A program made the position numbers and the translations under genes. From a virus: DNA of 64,000 bases. The stretch spans positions 124,001 through 188,000 of the IMG/VR virus record IMGVR_UViG_3300025012_000029. One strand, written 5' to 3'. Under the pieces are notes generated by a model. That model saw only the letters and a program-made list of their open reading frames with translations, did no database searches and was not told where the DNA came from. This document shows, in pieces, positions 53,701 to 60,478 of this stretch; position 1 is the first letter of the stretch; each line of letters opens with the position of its first letter.

Positions 53701-54693
53701 ATTTAAGTCTTGATTTATATAGCCACACTCACAGCAGGTTTTTGACGATGGATACCAGCGATTGATTTTAACGATTTGTTTATCATTCCAATCTGCTTTG
53801 TATTCAAGCAATCTTACAAACGTTCCCCAACTGGCATCTGATATGTGTTTTGCAAGTTTGTGGTTTTTAACCATTCCCTTTACATTCAAATCTTCTAATG
53901 CAATTATATCATAATCTGATACTAATTGACGGGATACTTTGTGTAAATTATCCATTCGTGAGTTGGTTATCTTCTCGTGGATTAAGGCTGTTTTTCGTCT
54001 TTGTTTTTCAAACGAAAAGCTTCCTTTTGTTTTACGAGAAAGATGTTTTTGAGCTTCCGCTAACTTTCTTTCATATTGTTTTGTGTATTTGTTATTCTTA
54101 AATTTAATTCCATCAGAAGTAATAGCAAAGTCTTTTAATCCCAAGTCTATTCCACAAACCGCACCTGTCTTTTCTTTTGGCTGATATTGTTCTTCTGATA
54201 GAATTGATACAAAGTATTTTCCTGTTGGCGTTTTGCTTAAAGTACATTTCCCAATTTCACCTTTTACTTCTCGGTGAACATTAACCTTAATTCCTTCTTT
54301 AAACTTCGGGGCATAAAACCTATCTGCTTCAAGTTTTGCGAATTGAGGAACAGTAAATGTATTTTTCTTTTTCCTTGACTTAAATCGTGGAAACTTAGCA
54401 TTACCACGAAAGAAGTTTACATAGGCAGTATCCAAACATCTTAAAGCAAATTGTAATGATTGGCTGTTAACTTCTTTAAGCCAAACAGTTTCCTCTTTTT
54501 TCTTTAATTCAGTTAGTGTTGCTGCCTGTGCATAGTAATTATCTGATTTTTTGTCTGCTTGATACTGCTCTTTTCGCTCATTTAGAAAATGATTATACAC
54601 AAATCGGGTACACCCAAAGTGCTTTTCCAACAACATCTTTTGCTCTTGTGTTGGTTGTAATTCGAATTTATATGTCCGAAATATTGTTTTCAT
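53497..54693 (-). CDS. tnpB: TnpB RNA-guided nuclease, 398 aa
   Basis: RuvC motifs are complete: VCGIDLGLKDFAI (Asp), IIALEDLNVKGM (Glu), and the final HVLDRDLNAARNIL (Asp). A zinc ribbon SSKTCCECGYINQDLNL and WTCKNGH separates RuvC II and III. The N-terminal wedge starts MKTIFRTYKFELQPTQEQ. TnpB cuts the donor joint next to a short TAM and thereby retains the element. It ends AVGVCG inside the element end. Confidence 0.9.
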   Translation of the reverse strand: MKTIFRTYKFELQPTQEQKMLLEKHFGCTRFVYNHFLNERKEQYQADKKSDNYYAQAATLTELKKKEETVWLKEVNSQSLQFALRCLDTAYVNFFRGNAKFPRFKSRKKKNTFTVPQFAKLEADRFYAPKFKEGIKVNVHREVKGEIGKCTLSKTPTGKYFVSILSEEQYQPKEKTGAVCGIDLGLKDFAITSDGIKFKNNKYTKQYERKLAEAQKHLSRKTKGSFSFEKQRRKTALIHEKITNSRMDNLHKVSRQLVSDYDIIALEDLNVKGMVKNHKLAKHISDASWGTFVRLLEYKADWNDKQIVKINRWYPSSKTCCECGYINQDLNLSIRKWTCKNGHVLDRDLNAARNILKEGLKIYGHGLPITRVERKSDFGNKAHSVKPEAHPIAVGVCG

Positions 54694-54867
54694 CTATTAG
54701 TAAATAGTCTATTTTTTTACAAAAATACATCTTTTTCGCATAACCGCTACATTTTTTGTACAAATATTCTTTCACAAGGTTAATTTACTATATTTGTGCC
54801 TTACATCCCATCCACGCTAAAGCAATAAATGGGTTTTACGGCACGTTTTAATAAAAAACTTGGAAGA

Positions 54868-55230
54868 TTATGAATTTTTCTTTTTATCTTCCCAATATTT
54901 TTGCATCCTCAATTTTGCTGCTTCAGATTTTACAGAACTCTTTTCCTTCTTCGTAGAAGATACCTTTCTAAAAGCTCCATGAATCCCACGAAAAGCCTTT
55001 CTATCAATGTGAAATTGAACACCTTCTTCAGTAGCTTTGAACTTTATAATTGAACTTCCACATTTCTCAATTATTTTTGATGCGTCCGATCGATTTGTCC
55101 AAAGTGACACATATCCATCTGCTTTTTCGGCGCCATTGTCGAGAAGAATACTTTCGGACTCAGGATTAACGCCTCCCTTGCCTTTAAAGGCAGTTTTTAT
55201 AGCTTCAAGTGTATCAAGTTTTTTAGTCAT
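54868..55230 (-). CDS. Hypothetical protein, 120 aa
   Basis: A basic, alpha/beta protein with a Lys-rich tail (KLRMQKYWEDKKKNS). It has no domain I recognise. It overlaps the DnaQ-like gene by 8 nt. Confidence 0.55.
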   Translation of the reverse strand: MTKKLDTLEAIKTAFKGKGGVNPESESILLDNGAEKADGYVSLWTNRSDASKIIEKCGSSIIKFKATEEGVQFHIDRKAFRGIHGAFRKVSSTKKEKSSVKSEAAKLRMQKYWEDKKKNS

Positions 55231-55819
55231 TAAAAATACCCCATCGTGCTCGTTTGGTAAGATTCAAAAGAGCATATGCTGTCAATTTAGCATCTCCAAT
55301 AGCAGTATGTCTAATATTTTGTTCATATGGAACTCTAGCAATTTGAAGGAGAAAATCTAAATTTGGTGATCTCTCTTTGTCAGCCGACTCAGACATTTGG
55401 AGAAATTGAACTATTGATGCTGTATCGACGGTTCTATGAGAAAAAATCTGTTTAATATTATATGAATGAGAGGCCAATCTAAACAATCTTTTCAGAAAAG
55501 AAACATCGAAACTTACGTTATGTCCCCCAAGAACAACTGGTTTTCCAAATGGAAATTCTTTATTTATTGAATTTACTATTTCCTCAACCGCTTGAGTAGG
55601 AGAAATTCCGTTTTGGATAATTTCGTTTAGATTTATTTTATTCACTTCCATAGCTTCTTTTTGAACACATAGATACGGCTCTCTTACAAGAATATTAAAT
55701 ATTTCATGAACTGTAGAATTTTTAATATCTAAAGCAACTCCAGCAATACTCAATAAACTATGTTCAGAAGAATCCAATCCACCAGTTTCAGTATCGATAA
55801 CCAATATCTTGTTTGTCAT
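55223..55819 (-). CDS. DnaQ-like 3'-5' exonuclease, 198 aa
   Basis: ExoI VIDTETGGLD, ExoII HNVSFDVSFLKRL and ExoIII HTAIGDAKLTAYAL give the four acidic residues and His of DEDDh exonucleases. Size matches phage or RNase T-type exonucleases that trim RNA or proofread. Upstream 113-aa gene overlaps by 4 nt. Confidence 0.86.
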   Translation of the reverse strand: MTNKILVIDTETGGLDSSEHSLLSIAGVALDIKNSTVHEIFNILVREPYLCVQKEAMEVNKINLNEIIQNGISPTQAVEEIVNSINKEFPFGKPVVLGGHNVSFDVSFLKRLFRLASHSYNIKQIFSHRTVDTASIVQFLQMSESADKERSPNLDFLLQIARVPYEQNIRHTAIGDAKLTAYALLNLTKRARWGIFND

Positions 55820-56157
55820 TTACTATCCTTTCGGAGAACTTCCTCCTTGTTCAATTTTTCGAACAATTTCTCTTTAAAGAGAACTTCTATCTCCATTTGT
55901 AATCTCAAATTTTCTTTTTTGAAATTTTCTATTTCTTTTTTTTGAATTTTAATATGCTCCATTAGAGCTTTTACGTCTTTCCATCTACGTGCAGAATTAT
56001 ATATTTCAGGAGGAAATTCTTCAATATTCTGAATTTGATTGAACCAAGCTTCATCATGAAATTGCCCATTAAGCCCTTTAATTATAATTTTATTAGATGT
56101 AGCGGAAACGGAATGAAATTGTGGCAATTTCAAAGGCTCTATTTTAGGTTTGGACAT
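55816..56157 (-). CDS. Coiled-coil protein with SARRWKD motif, 113 aa
   Basis: Middle segment PEIYNSARRWKDVKALMEHIK is shared with the adjacent 75-aa protein. The C-terminal half is a coiled coil (FKKENLRLQMEIEVLFKEKLFEKL). No function known. An upstream TTGACT/TAGTAT promoter is possible. Confidence 0.62.
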   Translation of the reverse strand: MSKPKIEPLKLPQFHSVSATSNKIIIKGLNGQFHDEAWFNQIQNIEEFPPEIYNSARRWKDVKALMEHIKIQKKEIENFKKENLRLQMEIEVLFKEKLFEKLNKEEVLRKDSK

Positions 56158-56162
56158 GTCTT

Positions 56163-56190
56163 ATACTATCATAAATCCAAACAAAGTCAA
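56163..56190 (-). promoter_or_regulatory. Candidate sigma70-type promoter before the SARRWKD gene
   Basis: TTGACT (56185-56190) and TAGTAT (56163-56168) with 16 bp between; the start codon at 56157 follows within 6 nt of the -10, so a very short or leaderless transcript would result. Tentative. Confidence 0.33.
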
Positions 56191-56191
56191 C

Positions 56192-56419
56192 CTATGTGTC
56201 TTTTTTAATTGAATTTAATTGTTTAGAATATTCCTCTAATCGTTTATTTAATTCGTTTACTCTCAATTTGATATTTTCTGCTTTTAAAGCATAAATTTCA
56301 CTTTTGAGTTCTTTGATTCTATTCATTAAAGACTGAATATCTTTCCATCTCCTTGCCGAAGAATATATGTTTATGTCATATTCTATGTGATTAACAGAAC
56401 CACTTATGCTCATTTTCAT
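56192..56419 (-). CDS. Coiled-coil protein with SARRWKD motif, 75 aa
   Basis: Contains INIYSSARRWKDIQSLMNRIK followed by a coiled coil. It is a paralogue of the 113-aa protein downstream. A second ATG at 56413 is possible. The stop of the caspase-like gene overlaps the start by one base. Confidence 0.58.
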   Translation of the reverse strand: MKMSISGSVNHIEYDINIYSSARRWKDIQSLMNRIKELKSEIYALKAENIKLRVNELNKRLEEYSKQLNSIKKDT

Positions 56420-57222
56420 TACATATTTTCACCAAGAATATTAAAGAATTCAGGACGATTTTTTGACCAAGTAATATTGGGACGATTCGCATTCTTTTTA
56501 AAAGTCATTGGGTCGGTAACGTAAGCATTCATATAAGATTCTAGTAATGTTATTGTTTTGTCGTATGTTCTAAATGAATTCCAAAATGCCCTTCCGAATG
56601 TTGTTCCATACGAAACATGATCGTCGTCTGTAGCAGAAATAAAAATGTATTCAGATAGCCGTTCCTCATCTTCAATGGTTCCCCAATAACAGAAATCAGT
56701 AAATACAATACCAATACGTGGATTTATTGTTGATAATATTTCTATAAACATTTCCTTAGTGAGATTTTCTACTTTATTGAGAGCAAAAGCTGACTTTCTT
56801 ATATTTCCAACTTTATTTCCATGTCCAGTCATATAAATAAGCAAAGAATCATTTTCCGTTACATGTGTTTTAAGCCATCCAAACATAATCAAAATTGATT
56901 TTTCATTGGTTGAGTCTGTGATTGGGAATACCGCCGGGTTCCCACCCTCCGAGTCAAAAATGAATATATCCCTTCTATTATATCCTTGTTCTATGAGCAC
57001 CTGGTATGCTAGTGAAAGATTATTCCTATGTCTATCTTCAGAATTGCCAGCAATCAAAACAGCATAATGATGCTGTGCTTTATCTTCGTTAGCGCCGAGA
57101 AGCTTTAATCTATTTTCCAAACGAATTGGAGATGGGGGAATGTAAACTGAATAAGTCATGCGGAATGTTTCCGCACAACCTACTGTTAGCAGTAACAAAA
57201 TATAACTGAATAGTTGCCACAC
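56419..57222 (-). CDS. Caspase/C13-like cysteine peptidase lipoprotein, 267 aa
   Basis: GTG 57222 gives a short lipoprotein signal (WQLFSYILLLLTVGC); the longer frame would overlap a tRNA gene. Mature domain: YAVLIAGNSEDRHRNNL, then SLLIYMTGHGNKVG with the His of the dyad and RIGIVFTDFCYWGTIED with the Cys, as in clan CD peptidases (legumain/C13 and caspase-like). FISATDDDHVSYGTTFGRAFW follows. Phage-encoded caspase-like lipoproteins are unusual. The substrate is unknown. Confidence 0.78.
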   Translation of the reverse strand: MWQLFSYILLLLTVGCAETFRMTYSVYIPPSPIRLENRLKLLGANEDKAQHHYAVLIAGNSEDRHRNNLSLAYQVLIEQGYNRRDIFIFDSEGGNPAVFPITDSTNEKSILIMFGWLKTHVTENDSLLIYMTGHGNKVGNIRKSAFALNKVENLTKEMFIEILSTINPRIGIVFTDFCYWGTIEDEERLSEYIFISATDDDHVSYGTTFGRAFWNSFRTYDKTITLLESYMNAYVTDPMTFKKNANRPNITWSKNRPEFFNILGENM

Positions 57223-57239
57223 ATAATAAGTAGTGTTAA

Positions 57240-57307
57240 CGGAAAGTGTGAGAATCGAACTCACTCAGGAAATTTAGCAAATTTCCGTCTCTCCAAGTAG
57301 ACTTTCC
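57240..57307 (-). tRNA. tRNA-like, anticodon GCT (Ser), with reduced D-arm
   Basis: The acceptor stem (GGAAAGT/ACTTTCC), anticodon stem (GAAAT/ATTTC, loop TTGCTAA) and T-arm (GTGAG/CTCAC) form cleanly. Only 15 nt separate the acceptor and anticodon arms (normally about 19), leaving no proper D-arm, and the long variable arm of bacterial serine tRNAs is absent. Possibly degenerate. Confidence 0.6.
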
Positions 57308-57312
57308 AAAAT

Positions 57313-57385
57313 GTTTCGGGGTGGATTCGAACCACCATCGCCCACGCCTTCAACGTGGCGCTCTACCAATTGGAGCTACCGAAAC
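57313..57385 (-). tRNA. tRNA-Phe(GAA)
   Basis: All four stems pair: acceptor GTTTCGG/CCGAAAC, D-arm GCTC, anticodon CCACG/CGTGG with loop TTGAAGG, and T-arm GGTGG/CCACC with TTCGAAT. No encoded CCA. Confidence 0.93.
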
Positions 57386-57407
57386 AAAAAGCCCCATTAC
57401 AAGGCTT
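57386..57407 (-). terminator. Probable intrinsic terminator between the DUF2188-like gene and tRNA-Phe
   Basis: On the minus strand a short stem AAGCC/GGCTT is followed directly by TTTTT. It ends adjacent to the 5' end of tRNA-Phe, so it may alternatively be part of a processing signal. Confidence 0.4.
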
Positions 57408-57465
57408 ATGTTACGACATAAATGTCTTATTTATTTAAGAATTTTCTAATTGTTAGGTTTCGAAA

Positions 57466-57699
57466 TTAGAAACTAGCGTCGTAGGTTTGCTCTGTCGAGA
57501 CAGAACCATCAGCATTGCGCACGCGAAGTGTGGTATTGATACCAAAGTCAGAAGCAGCAAGACGAGCTCGCCTTCGCCCCTCTTGTTCCGCTTCACGCCG
57601 GGTCTCCGTTCGCTTAACGCAAGTACCCTTTCCAGTGACTACCTTCCAGCCACCAATATTTCTATCCGAGCGAACTTCATATAGCCTATGATTTTTCAT
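57466..57699 (-). CDS. DUF2188-like small protein, 77 aa
   Basis: Starts KNHRLYEVRSDRNIGGWKVVTG, has TETRREAEQEGRRRARLAA and ends in VRNADGSVSTEQTYD, the pattern of DUF2188-type proteins. Higher GC content (strong arginine usage) than its neighbours may reflect transfer. Function unknown. Confidence 0.72.
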   Translation of the reverse strand: MKNHRLYEVRSDRNIGGWKVVTGKGTCVKRTETRREAEQEGRRRARLAASDFGINTTLRVRNADGSVSTEQTYDASF

Positions 57700-57801
57700 T
57701 ATTAATTATTACCTCTTTGTTTTTAAATCTCAATATTTCATTGAGTATCTTTACTTTACAGCATTTTGTTTGCTGTGTCAATAGGAAAATTTCTTTTCCT
57801 A

Positions 57802-57874
57802 CGTCTCTGGCAGGGTTCGAACCTGCTACCTCATTTTTAGGGGAAATGCGTTCTTCCTTATGAACTACAGAGAC
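57802..57874 (-). tRNA. tRNA-Arg(CCT), with C at position 33
   Basis: Acceptor GTCTCTG/CAGAGAC, D-arm GTTC/GAAC, anticodon stem CATTT/AAATG and T-arm GCAGG/CCTGC all pair. The loop CCCCTAA gives anticodon CCT for AGG, but position 33 is C, not the near-universal U. Confidence 0.85.
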
Positions 57875-57892
57875 ATTTAGCATAAAATCTCA

Positions 57893-57963
57893 AGCCTATA
57901 TAGGGAATTAAACCCTAGTTTCAACTTTACCAAAGTTGTGTATTATCACTATACTATACAGGC
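57893..57963 (-). tRNA. tRNA-Thr(GGT)
   Basis: Acceptor GCCTGTA/TATAGGC, D-arm GTAT/ATAC, anticodon CAACT/AGTTG with loop TTGGTAA, T-arm TAGGG/CCCTA. Its 5' end overlaps the 3' end of the 220-aa gene by 15 nt. Confidence 0.87.
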
Positions 57964-58611
57964 AAAATACTTGTCAAACACTTTTTCAAATAATTTCATT
58001 GTTTCTTTTAATTCATTTTTGTGATCTTTGAGATAATCTTTTAACCCAGAATTCAGTCCAGTGCTTAAATAAGCATGTATTTCGTCATCCAAAACACTTT
58101 CATCATACATATTGTCATAAAGAAATTTTCTTATCGCTTTGTTTAATTCTTTAGGAATTGATTTGAGAAGTGTTTTCATTTCTTCTTTATATTCTGGTAT
58201 CATATTCCAAAAAGCATGTGATAATTCATGCTTATAAGTGCTTTCATCGCCTTTTTTGATTCCTATTAAATAAAATTCTTTTCCATATCTTTTTCTCATT
58301 GTATTGAATAATTTTTTCATGAAAAGATCATATTTGTTAATATCTGGAATTCCTTTTTTAAAAACATCATGAATTACACATCCAGAAATATTAAATCCGC
58401 CCCAGTCGTTAGGATATGTAAAACAACCTCTACCAAATGATTTAGAATACCATTCCATATAATCTATAAGAGAAAAAACATTATTTCTGAAAGATGGATT
58501 AGGTGATTCATAATATTCTTGAAATCTCAAGAAGTGCATTGCTAGATCATATTCGCTATCAAACGATAAAACAAATATTTTTGGATACACTTCATTGAAT
58601 TCAAATTTCAT
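57949..58611 (-). CDS. Putative HExxH metallopeptidase, 220 aa
   Basis: Zinc motif STYKHELSHAFWNMIP near residue 130; a Glu/Asp pair (LDDEIHAYLSTGL) about 45 residues on may be a third ligand. No signal peptide. It starts within 2 nt of the tRNA-Thr(CGT) 3' end and its 3' end overlaps tRNA-Thr(GGT). Confidence 0.68.
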   Translation of the reverse strand: MKFEFNEVYPKIFVLSFDSEYDLAMHFLRFQEYYESPNPSFRNNVFSLIDYMEWYSKSFGRGCFTYPNDWGGFNISGCVIHDVFKKGIPDINKYDLFMKKLFNTMRKRYGKEFYLIGIKKGDESTYKHELSHAFWNMIPEYKEEMKTLLKSIPKELNKAIRKFLYDNMYDESVLDDEIHAYLSTGLNSGLKDYLKDHKNELKETMKLFEKVFDKYFACIV

Positions 58612-58612
58612 T

Positions 58613-58684
58613 TGCTGACAAGAAGATTCGCACTTCTACCTATTACTTACGGGGCAATAATACTTCTAATTATACTATGTCAGC
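58613..58684 (-). tRNA. tRNA-Thr(CGT), with C at position 33
   Basis: Acceptor GCTGACA/TGTCAGC and T-arm AGAAG/CTTCT pair well; the anticodon stem ATTGC/GTAAT closes a loop CCCGTAA, giving anticodon CGT with C at 33. The D-stem is weak (3 bp). Confidence 0.7.
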
Positions 58685-58688
58685 TCTA

Positions 58689-59057
58689 TTAGAAAAGTAA
58701 ACGAACATTATGATGTCTATCAGAAATCTTAGATAATTCTTTCTTTATCACTTCTTCCCATATGTTGAATTTGTTTGCCAATCCAGAACCTAATTGGGAA
58801 ATTAGCCAAAGCGTATTAGGTGATTTCCTTATTTCAAATTCAAGTTTAGATAATTCTTTTTCAAATACTTTTCTGTATTCTTCTGGTTTATAAAAACTAT
58901 CATCGTTGTTATTTGGATATTTCTTTGTGATAAATCCATATGTATTTGGTTCACTTCGAAACATCGCTGCGCCAGCAAAACCTTTTCTTAACCGATTGTC
59001 TCCATATACAAAAATTGTATTAGGGTTTTTTCGAAGGTATTCTTTTGTTATTAACAT
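58689..59057 (-). CDS. Conserved phage protein with YGDN and GxxGAA motifs, 122 aa
   Basis: ATG 59057 is chosen over an upstream GTG. Residues TIFVYGDNRLRKGFAGAAMFR, then NTYGFITKKYPNN and FYKPEEYRKVFEKEL, match a small conserved phage family; the Gly-rich loop recalls macro-like or DprA-like folds. A nucleotide- or ADP-ribose-binding role is possible but unproven. Confidence 0.68.
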   Translation of the reverse strand: MLITKEYLRKNPNTIFVYGDNRLRKGFAGAAMFRSEPNTYGFITKKYPNNNDDSFYKPEEYRKVFEKELSKLEFEIRKSPNTLWLISQLGSGLANKFNIWEEVIKKELSKISDRHHNVRLLF

Positions 59058-59074
59058 AACCACTCTCCATGAAC

Positions 59075-59145
59075 ACGAAAGGATTCGAACCTTTGCTGTC
59101 CGACTGATTTCTCTCCCGGATGCCGTCCCGCTTGGCTACGTGTCC
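59075..59145 (-). tRNA. tRNA-like, anticodon not determined (enlarged loop)
   Basis: Acceptor (GGACACG/CGTGTTC), D-arm (GCC/GGC) and T-arm (AAAGG/CCTTT with TTCGAAT) look normal. The anticodon stem TCCGG/TCGGA closes a loop of about 12 nt instead of 7, so the anticodon cannot be assigned. A tRNA with a small insertion or a decayed copy. Ends are approximate within a few bases. Confidence 0.5.
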
Positions 59146-59155
59146 AATATTTAAA

Positions 59156-59746
59156 TCAGGTCCATAAATATTTTCTTAATTTTATGAGCTTATCAAGATT
59201 ATCGTCATCTTTTCTCTCAAACTCTTCTTTCTTTTTAGAAAATTCTTCCCATTTGGGATTTTCGAAAAAATGAGAAGTATCCCATATTCTACATCCTGGA
59301 TGTTCTGGAGATTCTTTGAATTTTATCGATAAATCCATGCCATCACAAATATGATGTATTTCATCATACTCTTTTTCTCTGTCTTCTTTCCACCAATGAT
59401 AAAGTTTAAATATTTCCTCATAAACTCTAGTTGCTTCCTCATTGTGTTTCTTTTTATTTTCTGTTGAGTGTTCTTCTTCGCTTAATTCATCAAAACAACC
59501 AATTTGGCGCTTAAGCATACCTAAACCATCTTCTTTTTCAACAAATTCTACAAGACAATTAAAACAAGCATGGAACATTCTCCAATCTTGATCCATCCAT
59601 CCATATCGATATTCTTTGGTTCGAAGGTCTAACATATGATATCGGTTGATGGTGTGACATCTAATCCAATACCAAATATCATGAAAGGGACGCTTAATAT
59701 CCCTTAATGCGTCTAATACAGCATGCTTGATTTTTTGTTTAACCAT
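59156..59746 (-). CDS. Conserved phage protein, 196 aa
   Basis: ATG 59746 has GGAGAAATTTA upstream. The N-terminal segment KQKIKHAVLDALRDIKRPFHDIWYWIRCHTINRYHMLDLR and GWMDQDWRMFHACFNCLVEFVEKE match a widespread phage family of unknown function. The C-terminal half is acidic with WDTSHFFENPKWEEF. No catalytic residues identified. Confidence 0.68.
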   Translation of the reverse strand: MVKQKIKHAVLDALRDIKRPFHDIWYWIRCHTINRYHMLDLRTKEYRYGWMDQDWRMFHACFNCLVEFVEKEDGLGMLKRQIGCFDELSEEEHSTENKKKHNEEATRVYEEIFKLYHWWKEDREKEYDEIHHICDGMDLSIKFKESPEHPGCRIWDTSHFFENPKWEEFSKKKEEFERKDDDNLDKLIKLRKYLWT

Positions 59747-59793
59747 TAAATTTCTCCATTTTATTATCGTTATTATATTTTCCTCATAAATTA

Positions 59794-59864
59794 TACTGGG
59801 TAGGGGATTTGCACTCCTGCGAAAGGTATGTAACACCTTCATGCTACTTTTACATCAACCCAGT
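59794..59864 (-). tRNA. tRNA-Val(TAC)
   Basis: Acceptor ACTGGGT/ACCCAGT, D-stem ATG/CAT, anticodon stem AAGGT/ACCTT with loop GTTACAT (TAC) and a T-stem with one mismatch (AGGAG/CCCCT). No encoded CCA. Confidence 0.8.
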
Positions 59865-60113
59865 CTATTTTTCTTTTTGTTTCTTCCAGAAAATGTGATT
59901 GTTTGACTATGACAATTAGGACACAACAATCGTAGATTTTCCAATCTATTGTCTGTTCGTATTCCATTTGTGTGGTCTAATTGTAAAGTAATTGATTTTC
60001 CATTCCACATCGGTTCCATTTTACATATGTTAACATTTTTCTTCTAAAATATTTTCATCTAATAATCGTTTTCTCAGATTTGTTGACCAAATATACTCAC
60101 TATAATTGTGGTG
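59855..60113 (-). pseudogene. Broken HNH homing endonuclease with a frameshift
   Basis: Frame 1 reads STNLRKRLLDENILEEKC and then meets TAA; a single-base shift restores NICKMEPMWNGKS, LQLDHTNGIRTDNRLEN and LRLLCPNCHSQTITF, a standard HNH sequence with zinc cysteines. One extra base near 60040 explains the break. The N terminus is also missing. It occupies the space between tRNA-Val and tRNA-Gln; its 3' end overlaps tRNA-Val. Confidence 0.8.
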
Positions 60114-60184
60114 TTGCCCCACTAAGATTCGAACTTAGAACAAAAATTTCAGAGACTTTTATTTTGCCATTAAACTATGGGGCA
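60114..60184 (-). tRNA. tRNA-Gln(CTG)
   Basis: Acceptor TGCCCCA/TGGGGCA, D-stem GTTT/AAAT, anticodon stem AAAGT/ATTTT with loop CTCTGAA (CTG) and T-arm with TTCGAAT. No encoded CCA. Confidence 0.87.
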
Positions 60185-60185
60185 G

Positions 60186-60274
60186 CGGAGTGTAGAAGAA
60201 TCGAACTTCTGTGAGCTTATGATCTCAACCTCTGCTTTCGAAACAGGTGCTTTTCCAAACTCAGCCAACACTCC
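60186..60274 (-). tRNA. tRNA-Ser(CGA)
   Basis: Acceptor GGAGTGT/ACACTCC, anticodon loop TTCGAAA (CGA), long class-II variable arm with TGAG/CTCA pairing, and T-arm AGAAG/CTTCT. One mismatch in the anticodon stem. Confidence 0.87.
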
Positions 60275-60477
60275 TAATCAATAACGTTATGTTTATATTT
60301 TTTAAGTTCTTTTCTAATAATTTCTTTTAGAACTGGTGTTGGTTCAGATTTTCCTTCTCGCCATCTTTTAATTGATGGACGTGAACAATCGAACATCTCT
60401 GAGACATCCTCATCGTAAACTTCACATTCTTTCATTAGTAATGTTATTTCTTCAGCCCAAGATATTTCTTTGTTCAT
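60274..60477 (-). CDS. Small HTH protein, XRE-like, 67 aa
   Basis: ATG 60477 begins directly after tRNA-Ser(TGA). Residues LLMKECEVYDEDVSEMFDCSRPSIKRWREGKSEPTPVLKEIIRKEL fit an HTH domain of Cro/CI type. It may regulate phage or host transcription. Its stop overlaps the tRNA-Ser(CGA) 5' end by one base. Confidence 0.75.
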   Translation of the reverse strand: MNKEISWAEEITLLMKECEVYDEDVSEMFDCSRPSIKRWREGKSEPTPVLKEIIRKELKKYKHNVID

Positions 60478-60478
60478 A

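Larger units (their letters stand above)
53492..54844 (-). mobile_element. IS200/IS605-like element carrying only tnpB
   Basis: The ends are GTGAACTACCC (53492, downstream of tnpB) and an imperfect palindrome ending ATGGGTTTTACGGCAC (54829-54844, upstream). No Y1 transposase (TnpA) is present, so movement needs a TnpA in trans. The element sits between a virion gene and a 120-aa gene. A copy of its fused ends lies at 26426-26471. Confidence 0.75.

Noticed and set aside
57223-57264. Upstream extension of the caspase-like gene
   Set aside because: It would start inside the tRNA-Ser(GCT)-like gene; starting at 57222 gives a proper lipoprotein signal.
57686-57883. 65-codon minus-strand frame
   Set aside because: It overlaps most of tRNA-Arg(CCT), so the DNA is explained by the tRNA.
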